Source: Paralithodes platypus
Taxonomy: Eukaryota > Arthropoda > Malacostraca > Decapoda > Lithodidae
Length of the DNA: 64,000 bases
Reading direction: 5' to 3'
Assembly: GCA_032716605.1 (NCBI GenBank)
Contig: CM064505.1
Span: forward strand, 44,731,464-44,795,463
The translations under genes and the position numbers were made by a program. This document shows positions 46,293 through 58,275 of the stretch, piece after piece; within the stretch, counting starts at the first letter, position 1; each line of letters opens with the position of its first letter. The notes below the pieces were generated by a model that searched no databases, was not told the DNA's origin, and saw only the letters and a list, made by a program, of their open reading frames with translations.

Positions 46293-49200
46293 ATGTCCAT
46301 TTTGCAGTGGAATCTTCGTAGTCTTCATGCTCAAAGGATTGACTTACGTTTTCTTCTTTCTCTTCACTCCCCTAAGGTCGTTTGTCTTCAGGAGACTCGT
46401 CTTTTCTCTCCTCCTGTTCCCTTTCCTCATTACTCTTTTTATAGTTCTCCCCACTCTCTCCATGATACTTGTCTTCTTATTCATCGTTCTGTCCCTTTTG
46501 AAGAGCTGTCCTTTTCTACTCATTTCCCTTGCACCTTTGCTAGAGTCTATCTTGACCGCTGGTTAACAGTGGTTTCTGTGTATTTGTCGCCTTCTCTTCC
46601 CATCGATTTTCCCGAATTCTCCGAGATTTTATCTAAGTTGCCCACTCCATTCTTAGTCCTTGGTGATTTTAATGGTCGGCACACCTTGTGGGGTGACAAT
46701 GTTATTTCACCCCGGGGTCGTCGGCTTGAACCTTTTCTCTCGGACCGTCCTCTTTTTCTCCTTAATTCTGGTGCTCCTACTCATTTTGATGCTCGGACTC
46801 GTACGTTTTCCTGTATCGATCTTTCCCTGTGTTCCCCTTCAGTTTCCCTTGATTTTCATTGGTCGGTTCTCGAGAATTCTCACAATTCCGACCATTTTCC
46901 CATTCTCCTTTCTCTGACTACCTACTCTCCTACTCCTAACTCCCCTCGTTGGTGCTTCCAGCGGGCGGACTGGTCTTCTTTCGCTTACCTTACTGTTCCT
47001 TCTTTGCTTCCTCCTCCTTTCTCATCGGTCCGTGTCATGCTCTCGTTTTTTCTGGATCTGGTTTTCGGTGCTGCTTTGACGTCCATTCCCCGGACGTCTC
47101 GTCCTTTCTCGTCTAAATGCGTCCCTTGGTGGTCTCCTGAGTGTTCCAGGGCCCTCCGGGTTAAACGGGCGGCTTGGAAAAGCTTTCGCCGTAAGCGTCT
47201 CACCCCTGCTTCTCAGGAGTCGTTTTTTTTCTCTTTCGCCGTGCATCTGCTCTTTTCCGTCGTACTACCAAAGCCGCTAAACGCCGGAGTTGGGAGTCCT
47301 ATGTTTCTTCTATTACGTCTCGCACTCCTGTCGCTTCGGTTTGGAAACGTATTCGTAAGATCTCTGGTAAACATCTTCCCTTCCGTGCTCCAGTCCTCCG
47401 CATTGATGGTGTTTCTGTGGCAGACTCCGAAACAATTGCTAATCGATTGGGCTCGTACTTTAGCTCAGTTAGCAGTGGTTCTCACCTCTCTGCTGAGTTT
47501 CACTCGCTTAAAGTCGTTGCGGAAAGTACTCCAATTACTTTTAGTCTTTCCTCTGACGAATCCTATAATGCTCCTTTTTCCTCGACTGAGTTACACACCG
47601 CTCTCCGTGCCTGTAAGAACACTTCTGAGGGTCCTGATGGTATCCATTATCTCATGCTCAAACATCTTTCCTCGCAAGCTCTGGTCTTCTTGTTAGCTCT
47701 CTATAACACGATTTGGTCTTCTGGTGTTTTCCCTCCCTCTTGGGGTACTGCCCTGACCATACCTTTTCTTAAACCTGGCAAGTCTGGGTTCTTGCCACAG
47801 GACTATCGCCCTATTGTCCTTACCAGTTGCCTGTGTAAACTCTTTGAACGTATGATTAACGCTCGTCTCATGTGGATTCTTGAGTCGCGCCATTTGTTGT
47901 CTTCTTCCCAGTTCGGGTTCAGACGTGCTCGTAGTACGCTTGACCCCCTCATTCGCTTGGAATCTTATATCAGGACGGCTTTTGCTCGTCGTCAAACTGT
48001 CATTGCTGTTTTTTTCGATCTCGAAAAAGCCTATGATTCTACCTGGAAGTACCACATTTTGCGTCAGCTCCGTTCTTGTGGCATTTACGGTAATCTAGGG
48101 GTCTTTATTCAGAATTTTCTTTCTTCTCGGTCCTTTCGTGTCAGAGTCGCTTCCCACTTATCTCGTCTTTACCCTCAGTTGGAAGGTGTCCCTCAGGGTT
48201 GTGTCCTGAGTACCGTCCTTTTTCTCATTGCTATCAACGGTATCGTGTCTTCTCTTCCTGTCGGGGTTCGGTCTTCCTTGTATGTCGACGACTTTGCGAT
48301 TTACGCAGCCGACTCAGATATTGCCGCTTTACATCTTCTTATCCAATCCGCTATTCTGGCTGTTTCTTCATGGGCAACCCGCCACGGGTTCCGTTTTTCC
48401 ACCTCCAAATCCTGCGCGATGTCCTTTACTCGTTGCCATTCTATTCCTCATCCTCCTCTTACTCTTTATGGTACTGCCCTCCCTTATCGTTCCTCTACTA
48501 CTTTTTTGGGTCTTACTTTTGATTCTCGTCTTAATTGGTCCGCTCATGTTTCTTCTCTCAAGGTTGCTGCCTTACTCCGCCTCCGCCTTCTTCAGTCCTT
48601 GTCCCACCTCACTTGGGGTGCTGATCGAGCGCTTCTTCTTCGGCTTCATACGGTTCTTGTCCTCTCTAAGTTGGATTATGGCTGTCAAGTTTACTCTTCA
48701 GCCTCTGATTCTGTTCTCCATGCTCTTGATTCTGTTCATCACTCTGGTCTTCGTCTTGCCCTTGGTGCTTTTCGTTCCTCTCCTGTTGAAAGCCTCTATG
48801 CTGAGTCTGGTTTCCCTTCTCTTTATCGCCGTCGGGCTCTCCTGTCCTTCGTTCTTACGCTCGCCTTCAACAATTCCCATCTTCCCATCTTTCCCTTCCC
48901 CCTTCGGTCGTTGCTACTTTTTCGTCTCACCCCCGTCTTGGTTCTCCGTTTTCTGTCCGCATGCTCTCGCTGCTCGCATCGTGCTCTTTCCCTGTTTCTA
49001 ACGTCCTCCCTTTCCGCTTTTGCTCTTTTCCCCCCTGGCTTTTTCCCTCGTCCTTCGGTTTGCCCTTCCATCCTCCCTTGTTCCAAGTCCTCTACTTCTC
49101 CCCTCGTTCTTCGGTCTCGTTTCTTAGATCACCTCTCTCTTCACGCTCCAACCACTCCCGTGTATACTGATGGCTCCAAGACGTCGGTAGGCGTGGGGTT

Positions 49201-49986
49201 TGCCGTCCTTTTTCCCACTTGCTCGTATCAATATTCTTTGCCTCCCGTTGCCAGTATTTTAACTGCTGAACTTTATGCTATTTTATTGCCCTCCGTTTTA
49301 TGTGTTCCTTCCCCTCCTCGTCCTTTACTTTGTTCTCTGATTCTCTCAGTGCTCTACTTCTCTTACAGTCCTCCCCTGCTCTACACCCTTTAGTTCTTTC
49401 CATTCAGGAATGGCTTTTCCGCCTTTCCGTCCGCAAAAAGCTTGTACATTTTTGCTGGGTTCCCAGTCACGTTGGCGTTTGCGGTAATGAGTGGGTTGAT
49501 TGCCTTGCTCGTTCTGCTGCCGTGCGGGGTACCCGCTCCTCACTTGCTGTCCCGGCCTCTGATTTCTTCCCTGCCTTGTCCAGGTTTCTTTGGTCGAGGT
49601 GGCAGACTCAGTGGTCCACTATCTCCGTTAATAAACTTCGTTCTGTCAAACCGTCCGTTTCTGGGTGGTCTGATCCCTCCCACCGTAATCGCCGTTGGGA
49701 GACGGCTTTGGCCCGTCTCCGCATTGGCCACACCAGACTTACCCATTCGTTTTTAATGTCCCGTTCTCCTCCGACTCTTTGCTCGCACTGTACCGTTCAG
49801 CTTTCTGTCTCCCATCTTTTCCTCGATTGCCCCTTATTTTCCGTTGCCCGCTCGCGTTTCTTCCCTTTTCTAGCTCTCCTCCGCCATCCGCCTTGTCTTG
49901 CAGATTTTCTTTCTGAATCTCCCTCGTTTTCTATCTCCCGTATTATGTCCTTCCTTCATCATGTTCGAGTTCTCGATGATATTTAG
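46293..49986 (+). pseudogene. I-clade LINE ORF2: endonuclease, RT, RNase H; two frameshifts
   Basis: Starts MSILQWNLRSLHAQ. Endonuclease motifs are VVCLQETRL, LVLGDFNGRHTLWG and NSDHFPIL. The frame breaks in a T8 run near 47222-47230. RT motifs are SEGPDGIHYLML, DYRPIVLTS, SQFGFRRARSTLD, FFDLEKAYDSTW, GVPQGCVLSTVLF and catalytic YVDDFAIYA. RNase H begins VYTDGSKTSVGVGFA; after a second shift near 49280 it continues FSDSLSALLLLQ and CWVPSHVGVCGNEWVD. The end has RLRIGHTRLTHSFLM and a CSHC....H....C module. One or two repaired bases would open the frame, so sequencing error is a real alternative. Confidence 0.88.
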
Positions 49987-50066
49987 TTAACTTCCTTCCC
50001 GTCTTTCCATATTTCGTGCCATATGGCCTTTGTCGCCTGGTGCGTTGACTTCATTAATGTAATGTA

Positions 50067-50271
50067 ATGTTCTTAGGTAGCTATAACACAGATGTAGAGT
50101 GTAGGGGATATAGGCTGTAGTGAGAGATGTTCTTAGGTAGCTATAACATAGATGTAGAGTGTAGGGGATATAGGCTGTAGTGAGAGATGTTCTTAAGTAG
50201 CTATAAGATAGATGTGGTGTAGGGGATATACGTAGTGCAAGGGGTATAGGTTTTAGTGAGATATGTAGTGT
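50067..50271. repeat. 58-60 bp minisatellite, right part
   Basis: Three to four further units, the last degenerate, ending at the (GTT)n start of the next insertion. Confidence 0.9.
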
Positions 50272-50756
50272 TGTTGTTTTGTTGTTGTTGTTGTTGTTGT
50301 TGTTGTTCCCCAAGCTGCCTGGCCGAACAGCCCCAAGGCGCCGAGCGATTCCAAGGCCACAACCGAGTGCCCCCACAGAACCCTCCCTGCCGACCACAAT
50401 AAAGCCTGGGTGACCGAAGCCACTCCATGGCGGGGAGCTGAGGAGGGTGCAGAAACGCCCGGGAAACCAAAGCCCCACCCAGGGCCCTGTGCCCCTCAGC
50501 AATTATGAAGAGAAAGTTGAGGGGCAAGGGAAAAATGTGACACTTTGGCTTCCAATCTTGGTAGATTGGGAGGTCAATCCACGGAAAAGACGCCGCCACT
50601 TGAGATCCAGAAAATATATAAGTTAAAGGAACAGTCAGAGTAAGCTATGGGTATGGCAGAGATCGCTCAGTTCTCACTCTGATAGACCAACCCATCACCA
50701 CATGACTAGAACCCAAACCTCTCGGCATCAGCTAGGAAAGGCCCTAGATGATCTTC

Positions 50757-53062
50757 TGATCTTATGATCACTGTCTGATACAGGCCACCTGTCTATCACC
50801 TACCACACCTTCCCACTCTGAACCTGTTTTGGTGACTAAATGGCATTACGATAGGGCAGACTGGGAGGGTCTTCAAGGTTTCTTTATTGATATTCCCTGG
50901 ACCTCTTTCTTTTCTAATGATGCACACTCCACCTTGAGCCACATACAAGATTTTGTAAAAATTGGAATGGAAACTTTTATTCCTCATCAAAAGTACAGTA
51001 AAAGATCTAATTCACCTAAATGGTTTGACCATAATTGTGCTAGAGTAACTGAACAAAAAGCAATAGCCTACAATGCATACACAAGATAAAAAACACATAA
51101 AGCCTTTAATTACTTTAGAAACATCAGAAATCATGCCAAAACTGTATTAAACCTAACTAAATCAAACTTTCTCCACAAGCAGGCAAATAAACTTCTAAAT
51201 AATCCAAATGATAACAAAATATTTTCGTCTACTCTTAACTCATTTAAATCCAACTTCACTACTGCTTCATCCATTCCACCATTAAAATCTCCGACTGGCA
51301 ATCTTGTAAGTGACCCACGAGGTAAAGCTAACCTTCTTGCGGATATTTTCTCCACCAACTCAACCTTTAGATGAAATAAATCAAGATGTCCCTGTACTTA
51401 ATTTTAATTCGCCTGAAATTCCCTCACTTAAGATCCACACCAGACATGTCAAAACTATTTTGCAGAATCTCTCGGTAGATAAGGCTCCTGGTCCAGATGA
51501 AATTCCTCCAATAGTACTTAAGAATTGCTCCTTGGTGCTCGCTCCTGTATTGGCAAAAAATTTCCGTCTGTGTACTCATACCTCATGCTTCCCAGTATCC
51601 TGGAAAGAAGCAAACATCCATCCAGTTCCTAAAAAAGGTGCCTCTTCAGATCCATCAAACTACAGACCAATAGCTATAACTTCCACTCTTGGTAAAGTCT
51701 TTGAAATTATATTAAATAATCACATAATTAAGCATCTTGAGAATAATAAATTAATCAGTGATAGGCAATATGGTTTTAGACGATGTCGATCAACTGCAGA
51801 CATGCTTTGCCTTCTTACGCATCAAATCAACCAAGCTACAGACCAACATGGTGAAACACATACAATAGCACTGGATATATCAAAGGCATTTGATAGAGTC
51901 TGGCATCAATCCTTATTGTCGAAGATGTCACACTACGGCCTTGCATCATTAGTTCCACTAATTTCTTCTTATCTTCATAACAGAAAAATATGTGTAATGG
52001 TAGATGGCCTTTATTCTCAATTTCACTCAATAAATGCTGGTGTTCCCCAGGGATCAGTTTTGGCCCCAATTCTGTTCCTCATTCATATCAATGATCTCAT
52101 ATCTACCACTCATAATCCAATACATTCCTACGCAGATGACTCAACACTCCACAGTTCCTTCACATTTACCAATTCTTTCACCCAACCCGATCTTATAAAT
52201 TCAAAAATAAACACTGCAATTTCTCTGAACCAGGACCTTTCTAGAATTAATGGATGGGGACAAAAGAATCTAGTTTCCTTTAATGCACAGAAAACCAAGT
52301 ACATTCAATTTTCTAACCGACAGAATCTCACTGACTCCCATATATTTTTTAATGATGTAAATATTCCCACTTCCCCTAGTATTGACATTCTCGGTGTAAC
52401 ATTAACTACTAACTTGAGCTGGACACATTATGTTAGAAGCATTGCTAAGAATGCCTCTAAAAAACTGGGACTCCTGTACAGAGTTCGAGAATTCTTCACT
52501 GACGAGCAGTTGGCCGTGATATATAAAAAGTCATGTGCGTTCTCAGATGGATTACTGTTCACCTCTGTGGGGTGGAAGTGGAGTGGTTGCATTGAGGCAG
52601 TTGGACAAAATTCAAAATAAAGCTATTAGATTAATCAATAACCCTGCAATCACACAGGACCTTCCTACATTATCCATATGAAGAAACGTTGCATCCCTTG
52701 CATTATTCTACAGATATTTTCACAGCAATTGTTCCGAGGAACTTGCTTCAATTGTGCCGCCTCTCCACATCTTTCCCCGTAGAACTAGGGCAGCTGAGAG
52801 CGCCCATGAATTTACACTTTCTCCTCCACAATGCAGAACTTCTGCTTATCAGAATTCATTTATCCCCAGAGCTACTACTCTTTGGAATTCAGTTCCCTCG
52901 AATTGCTTTCCACAAACTTACAATCTACAAATGTTTAAATCCAGTTGTTACAAACATTTTATGAATGGAGGATGCCTTTAGGCACATGGACCTTTTTGTT
53001 TTATCTGTGTTTTTCCTTCCTCCGTTCATTGTCTCTTAAAAAAAAAAAAAAAAAAAAAAAAA
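50757..53062 (+). mobile_element. Jockey-like LINE with poly(A) tail, 5'-truncated
   Basis: Begins inside the endonuclease, just before the DHCLIQ (SDH-type) motif, and ends with a 24-28 base A-tract (about 53038-53062). It is inserted in the NA retroposon. No clear target duplication is visible; the A of the tail may overlap the AAA of the target. Confidence 0.88.
50829..52981 (+). pseudogene. Jockey-like ORF2 reverse transcriptase with several breaks
   Basis: The linker (50829-51088, ending at a TAA inside AYTR/KTHKAFNYF) continues in frame to about 51345. A shift leads to 51310-52620 with KAPGPDEIPPIVL, NYRPIAITSTLGK, RQYGFRRCRST, ALDISKAFDRVWH, GVPQGSVLAPILF and catalytic YADDSTLH. A shift near 52530 displaces the C-terminus (MDYCSPLWGGSG, DKIQNKAIRLINN), followed by a TGA near 52679. 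The end is in the 52754-52981 frame (RATTLWNSVPSNCF, FKSSCYKHFM). At least two frameshifts and two stops, so it is inactive. Confidence 0.85.
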
Positions 53063-53140
53063 AGCCGCCTTTGGCGGGGGGGATAGCTCCCCTATTTCAA
53101 CCCCTTTCGGGGTCGGGCACCCGCCCTAAATATGTAGTGT

Positions 53141-53414
53141 AGTATATATATATATATATATGTATGTATATATATATACATATACATATGTATATGTAGT
53201 GTAGGTCATAAAGGTGTAAAAGAACAAATGGGGATGTAGGGAAGAAGGGGTCTGCCACGTATGGCCGGGACATTTTTCTACTGAAAAATTTACAAATTTA
53301 TCTTGAAGGAGGGTCTAGGAGGTGTTTTTATAAGCTTGATGGAGGTCTAGGGAGGAAACTAAAAAAATATATGAATAAATTAATTAATAGACCAAACAAA
53401 CGGCCAGCCTCCCC
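53141..53414. repeat. (TA)n tract, then no gene
   Basis: TA/TG/CA tracts at about 53142-53200. The segment 53265-53400 ('ttacaaattta...ggagggtctaggaggtgttttta') resembles 54300-54390, an unclassified repeat. Confidence 0.5.
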
Positions 53415-53632
53415 TTAACCCTTCCTGTACCAGCGACGTTTGTTAGATTTTACTCTAGCTATATTTAGACTATTTAATGCAGCTTAAGAAGGATCGGTGG
53501 TATTTGAAAGGGTTGATTGAGATCGTTTGAAGCCATATAATTATTACATATCCTTCCTTAACTGAACAAAATTGATTAGTAGTAACCAGCTAGAAATTAA
53601 AAAAAGGACGTCGACAGTACAGAAGGGGTTAA
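53415..53632. mobile_element. TTAA-flanked hairpin MITE, family P
   Basis: TTAA at 53415-53418 and 53629-53632; ends TTAACCCTTCCTGTACC and GTACAGAAGGGGTTAA. Intact reference for the split copy at 33330-34515. Confidence 0.85.
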
Positions 53633-53959
53633 AAAAAAATATATATATATATAGTTGAGGTAGGCTACAGATCTATATTCTCTGGACCCTAGTACATATA
53701 AAACTGAACCTGTAATCTATCATACCACAGTGAATGTTATCGGAATATAATCTGCGGTGTGAAATGTTATCTCCGATATAGAAGGAAACAATGCTTACAT
53801 CATTGAAATGTTTGTGGACATACAGTAATGGTCGCTCTTCTATAAATTCAAACTGGCTTACTTGGGAAAGGGAAGGGACCTATTTAATTATTTACTTATT
53901 ATTTTTATTATTATTTTATTTGTATTTTATATAATTTACAAAATTATATACCGGTATCC

Positions 53960-54014
<55 letters not shown>

Positions 54015-54439
54015 CATACCCTGTACATACATATATATATTTTTTTCTTATTTTTTTATATCTCCGAGTAAAAGGTATGTCAGCATGGGGGAAAATATTT
54101 AGTATGATATTAAGGGGAGATTTTCACTTAAGAGGTCTTTTTCTGGACCCCCTTTTCCCTCATATTTAGCCCCATTAGTTTTTATATTTTAAGACTTTGC
54201 CCTATTAGTTTGGTGATTTTAAGACCTTTCGTGCCATTTAGGTGTCAATTTTTTCATGGCAAGCGATAGCAAGTATGTAATTTAGGAGGAACACTTTGGC
54301 CGGGAAATTTACAAATCTATCTCGAAGGAGGGTATTGAGGGTGTTTTTGTTAGGTTCATGGAGGTCTAGGGAGCCAACTAACAACCTCCCCTTAATAAGA
54401 GTCGCTGATAAATCTTGTAATTCTAAAATCTGAGATGTA
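53633..54439. other. No gene; (TA)n at about 53964-54013
   Basis: AT-rich, with a ~50-base TA microsatellite and a repeat shared with 53265-53400. Nothing coding recognised. Confidence 0.5.
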
Positions 54440-55310
54440 GGCTAAATCACTCTAAAATTCACGTAACACGCCTATCTTCTGATCTATCAATTATTTCTGA
54501 TTGGGACAGAGAAAATCTTGTTACTTTCAACACCTACAAGACCCAGTTTCTCCCTCTATCTACCGGTCGCAATCGTCCGTAAGACTATCAATTATTCTTC
54601 AACAATAAACAAATCAACCTTTCATCTTCTCTCAATATTATAGGTGGATCTTTTTCATCCGACCTTTCTTGGAAAGATCATATTAGGCCTACCACTCTTG
54701 CTAAAGCAGCTTCCCAAAAGGTAGGTGTGCTCAACTGTGTCCGTGGGTTCTTCACCCCCGCACAGCTTCTTGCTCTGTATCGGGGCACAGTGCGCCCCTG
54801 TATTAAGTATAGTTCGCATGTGTGGGAAGGTTCCACCCATACCGCACTTCTTGAAAAAGTAGAGTCAAATGCATTTCAACTCATCAACTCACTTCCTCTT
54901 GCTAATTCCCTACAATCTCTTTCTACACGCTGCAATGTTGCATCTCTCACTCTTCTATTGCTATTACAACAATCAGTATTCTTCAGAGCTCTCTCAGTGC
55001 ATACCCCCTCCCTTGTGGTGAGTGCGAGGCACCCGCCTTTCAACACAGTGCCACTCCTATTCTGTCCAGCTCTCCAACCCAAGAATTGGCAAAGTTTCTC
55101 AGTATTCTTCTATTCAACAAGTGAACTCTGGAACTATCTCCCCCAATCTGTCTTTCCTTCATCCTATGACTTAAACTGTTTTAAACTTTGTGTGTCCAGG
55201 CACTTTGTTCCCATCATCCCTTGAATTTGGCTCAGTCACTCTTTTGGTTTTGGGGGAGGCACTCGTTGCAGGCAGCCTGCCTTTTGTCTCCTTCATACAC
55301 AAAAAACTAT
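54440..55310 (+). pseudogene. Jockey-like LINE (family E) 3' ORF2 and 3'UTR
   Basis: The frame (with a stop in GRNRP/DYQLFF) reads ISDWDRENLVTFN, FFNNKQINLSSSLNIIGG, SDLSWKDHI, FFTPAQLLALYRGTVRPCIK and SSHVWEGSTHTALLEKVES. It then continues through CNVASLTLL and STSELWNYLPQSVFPSSYDL to a stop at 55224. These are the thumb and C-terminal segments of a Jockey-type ORF2; the RT core is absent (5'-truncated). A 3'UTR with 'cactcttttggttttgggggaggc' and a short A-tail follows. Confidence 0.8.
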
Positions 55311-55761
55311 GGTATTTCTATTGCTCAATATTATTAATTCGTACTTAAGCTATTTTTATCTTATATAGTTATAAGTTTAAGATATGAAGAATTGACTTAA
55401 GTGTAATATCCTTATGTATTTTTTAATCTGGGATCAATTATAATTGTTATTATTATATATTTTTTTATTTTTTCCGTGAGGTAGGTGATGTAAATATTGC
55501 TCGTGAGTGGGCAACAACAATATGTGGACTAGAGGGGGCGGGATAGACTAGGGTATCACACAGTTCAGTTCCGCCCCCAACATCACCACCACCACCACCA
55601 ATAGCTCAGTCTTGTTAGAATTGTGCTAGTTTTAGATAGTCTTAAGGGACTGGGGTTTTCGAAAAGGGACTCTAGTCCTGACGCTATTCTTGATTTACAG
55701 TGTGCTGGCATCAAGAAGGGTTGATAGCCTCTGAAGTCCTAAGTTAACTAACCAACTACTG
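55311..55761. other. No gene seen
   Basis: AT-rich, with a (CAC)n/(CCA)n tract near 55578-55599. Confidence 0.4.
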
Positions 55762-55976
55762 TATAGTCCGTTCATTCTAGGTTGGGCAGAAATCGTAACC
55801 TCTAACCTCTGTAACTCAAAAAGGGCTAGAGCAAATGAGCTTTCAATTTATGCACATATTCCCTATCCAAATTATCCTATTTGGTCAAAATATGAGCTCG
55901 ATTACTCAAGTCCTTTTTGAGTTATGAGAGGTTATGGGTTACGATTTCTGCCCAGCCTAGAATGAACGGACTATAA
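55762..55976. mobile_element. TA-flanked hairpin MITE, family H (copy 2)
   Basis: The left arm AGTCCGTTCATTCTAGG and right arm CCTAGAATGAACGGACT are perfect inverses, and complementarity continues inward. TATA at the left and TATA at the right flank. Confidence 0.88.
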
Positions 55977-55989
55977 CTAGATGTCTAAT

Positions 55990-56137
55990 TGGCTCTCGGA
56001 CCTCTAGCAATAATAAGGCTGCGAACTATCTCAACCAACCCTTTTAACTACCACAGATCCTTCCTAAGCTGCACAATATCGTCTAAACATAGCTAGAATA
56101 AAACATAACACACGTCGCTGGTACTCAAAGGGTTAAC
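55990..56137. mobile_element. Hairpin MITE family P, right part only
   Basis: Ends CTGGTACTCAAAGGGTTAA and contains 'tccttcctaagctgcacaatatcgtctaaacatagctagaat'. The left terminus is missing. Confidence 0.6.
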
Positions 56138-56157
56138 TTTATACTCTCGGCTCCTGT

Positions 56158-56371
56158 TAACCCTTCCAGTACCGGTGACGTATATTTTATGTGGTTTTAG
56201 TTACATTTAGACGATTTTATGAAACCTAGGAAGGATATATTGTAGCTAAAATGATGGATTGAGATAGTCTGTACCCTTTTAATTGGTAGATGTCCTTACT
56301 AAGCAGAATAAAATCGTCTATTAATTGCCAGAATATATTGAAAAAGACGTCGCCGGTTCAGTAGGGTTTAA
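56158..56371. mobile_element. TTAA-flanked hairpin MITE, family P
   Basis: TTAA at 56158-56161 and 56368-56371; ends TTAACCCTTCCAGTACCGG and CCGGTTCAGTAGGGTTTAA. Confidence 0.82.
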
Positions 56372-56664
56372 CCTGTGATGTGAAATTAATTGACAATGAA
56401 ACAATAACGTGAAATGGGCGTGTATTCATAACTAGTGGTCATATACTGAGTGTTAAGTGAGAAAAGTGAGCTTACGACAACTTACCTATCTACTACGAGG
56501 GATCTCCAATCAGCCTGACAGTGAGTATGTGATATATAATTATACATTACTTACATAGGCCCGTATCTCTAGACAAACCTCATCATCGTCAGTGGTAATT
56601 ATTTTAGTCTTGTAGTATTCCTAGCCAGTTAATATGATAGGCCTACACTATACCCTGTTCCAAG

Positions 56665-56824
56665 GTGGTAGGCCAGAATTCGTGAGCCCTAACCTCAGCT
56701 GTAACTCAAACTGTAAGGCCTAGAGCAAATGGGCTGTAAATTCCCACACCTATTCCCTAGTTGGCCTTTCCGAATTGGTAGACATGTTACCTCGATTACT
56801 CCAGTGTTTTGCGAGTTATAGAGG
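56665..56824. mobile_element. MITE family H, degenerate copy
   Basis: Shares 'cctctgtaactcaaa'-like and 'gattactccagt-tttttgagttatagaggtt'-like arms with family H but lacks the outer termini. It directly abuts MITE A copy 4. Confidence 0.5.
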
Positions 56825-57059
56825 TTAACCCTCTCCGACATATGACGCGATTTTGAGCCTATTGGGGATACTTTTATGCCTCTGTTACCATCAGGGGTAT
56901 TTAGAAACCTTTAGTTTAGTTACTTCAACGTCTGCAGTTGTCTTTGAGTTAGCTGTGGGCAGAAAACTAATTTTGGAGAGATGATTATAAGAGTGAGAGA
57001 ACTCTATTTCTTATTGCTAATCTGGTAACCTCTGCGTCATATATGCGTGAAAGGGTTAA
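56825..57059. mobile_element. TTAA-flanked MITE, family A (copy 4)
   Basis: TTAA at 56825-56828 and 57056-57059, same orientation as copy 3. Confidence 0.85.
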
Positions 57060-57194
57060 TATTCAAGAGTTTTGGCCTACTTATTTGGAACAAGGTACAG
57101 TATAGAGTATCGCACTGACTGGTTGGGGAATACGACAAAACTGTAATACTTAGGCCTACTGATATCATCGTGTTTGTCTAACAATTCGGGACTT

Positions 57195-57405
57195 GACCCC
57201 TTGAGGATTATGACTCATTTACACAGTTTATTCTGGCTATCATCAGACGATTGTATTCTGCTTAATTAAGAAGGATAAGAAGTTAATTTAAGTCGAGTTT
57301 GACCCCTTAGAATACTAGAGGTTCTTCCTAATCTCAATAGAATCGTCCAATAATACCCAAAATACAAGGAAGAAATGCATCCTCAATTACTGAAAGAAAA
57401 ATTGT
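57195..57405. mobile_element. Hairpin MITE family P, diverged copy
   Basis: Shows 'gaccccttgaggattatgac' and the 'cagacgattgtattctgc'/'agaatcgtccaata' complementary pair, with poor ends. Confidence 0.5.
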
Positions 57406-57421
57406 AGAACTAATATTCTAA

Positions 57422-57633
57422 AACCGGTGTCACACGAGCGCTATTTCCGGCAATTTTCGACGAGCAAGTTTATTCTCGTAATATTTTGAGGTTCTTTCGC
57501 ATTGGATTCGGAAACTAGACTGAAGGTAGATTATGATGGGCAAGTATATTTTGATAAACCTTAAATTTTGAAGCGGCCTGACTACAATTGCCGGTAAAAA
57601 TTGATGGAAAATCGCTCGTGTGACACCGCCTTC
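57422..57633. mobile_element. MITE with GTCACAC termini, family C (copy 3)
   Basis: The left end is CCGGTGTCACACGAGCG and the right end CGCTCGTGTGACACCGCC, a strong inverted pair. 212 bp. Confidence 0.82.
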
Positions 57634-57734
57634 ATTACTGTATAGTTGCCCACATGTCCATCCGATACATAGCTAATTTGATTTAGGCTCTTTTATTAGA
57701 TATCTTACATAACAATGGAAAACTCACAAATAAA

Positions 57735-57958
57735 CAAAATACTAGGCTAGGCTACGAGAGATTTTATAGTCAACATTCGATGATCAAAACATTTCTGGCA
57801 ACATTTCTGGAGTATTTTGCACTGGTATCGGAAACTATACTAATGATAGATGAATTTACAGTAGGTAATAACAAATTATTAAATGTTTACCTAATGAGCT
57901 GCTAGACCAGTGTTAAGGATACATTTTGAGTTAAAAAGCGTTCGTGTGACACCGGCAT
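57735..57958. mobile_element. MITE family C, diverged copy
   Basis: The right end GCGTTCGTGTGACACCGGC is well kept; the left end is degraded. The internal 'ggaaactata-t-a-gatagat' block matches copy 3. Confidence 0.55.
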
Positions 57959-58060
57959 TGTATGAGCTTTGTAAACTCTCAAACAGCAAAATAACACACA
58001 CAAAGAAATACAAAGGAAGACAAGCAACAACAGAGCTAATGATCCTTACTGGGTACTTGT

Positions 58061-58275
58061 TTAACCCCTTCAGTACCGGTGACGTCCTGTTCGATAGACT
58101 CTGGAAAATATTAGACGATTCTATTCAGCCTAGGAAGGACGTCTACCAATTAATAGGCTACGGATCATCTCAATTAATCCTTTTAGTTACCATATATCCT
58201 TCCTAAGTTTCATAAAATCGTCTATATGTAGCTAGAACAAAATTTAAAAAAAATGTCGCCGGTAGAGGGGGTTAA
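58061..58275. mobile_element. TTAA-flanked hairpin MITE, family P (best palindrome)
   Basis: TTAA at 58061-58064 and 58272-58275. The left arm carries ATTAGACGATTCTATTCAGC then CTAGGAAGGA; the right arm carries the complementary series (TCCTTCCTAAG, ATAAAATCGTCTAT). The whole element folds on itself. Confidence 0.88.

Larger units (their letters stand above)
42901..50066 (+). mobile_element. I-clade non-LTR retrotransposon, apparently full length
   Basis: ~7.17 kb inserted in the minisatellite, with ATGTTCTTAGGTA on each side (42888-42900, 50067-50079). The target is itself repetitive, so this duplication is suggestive only. The order is a GC-rich 5'UTR (42901-43700), ORF1 with zinc knuckles, a ~230-base spacer, ORF2 (endonuclease, RT, RNase H, zinc module) and a (TAATG)n tail. 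RNase H in ORF2 plus knuckle-type ORF1 points to the I group. The + strand is very pyrimidine-rich. Several frameshifts are present. Confidence 0.88.
50272..53129 (-). mobile_element. NA-family retroposon carrying a nested LINE
   Basis: Flanked by ATATGTAGTGT at 50261-50271 and 53130-53140. The element is 50272-50756 plus 53063-53129 (~552 bp without the insert), with the (AAC)n tail on the minus strand at 50272-50307. The break falls at CCCTAGA/AAGCCGCC, seen unbroken at 19745-19765 and 38823-38838. Confidence 0.9.
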
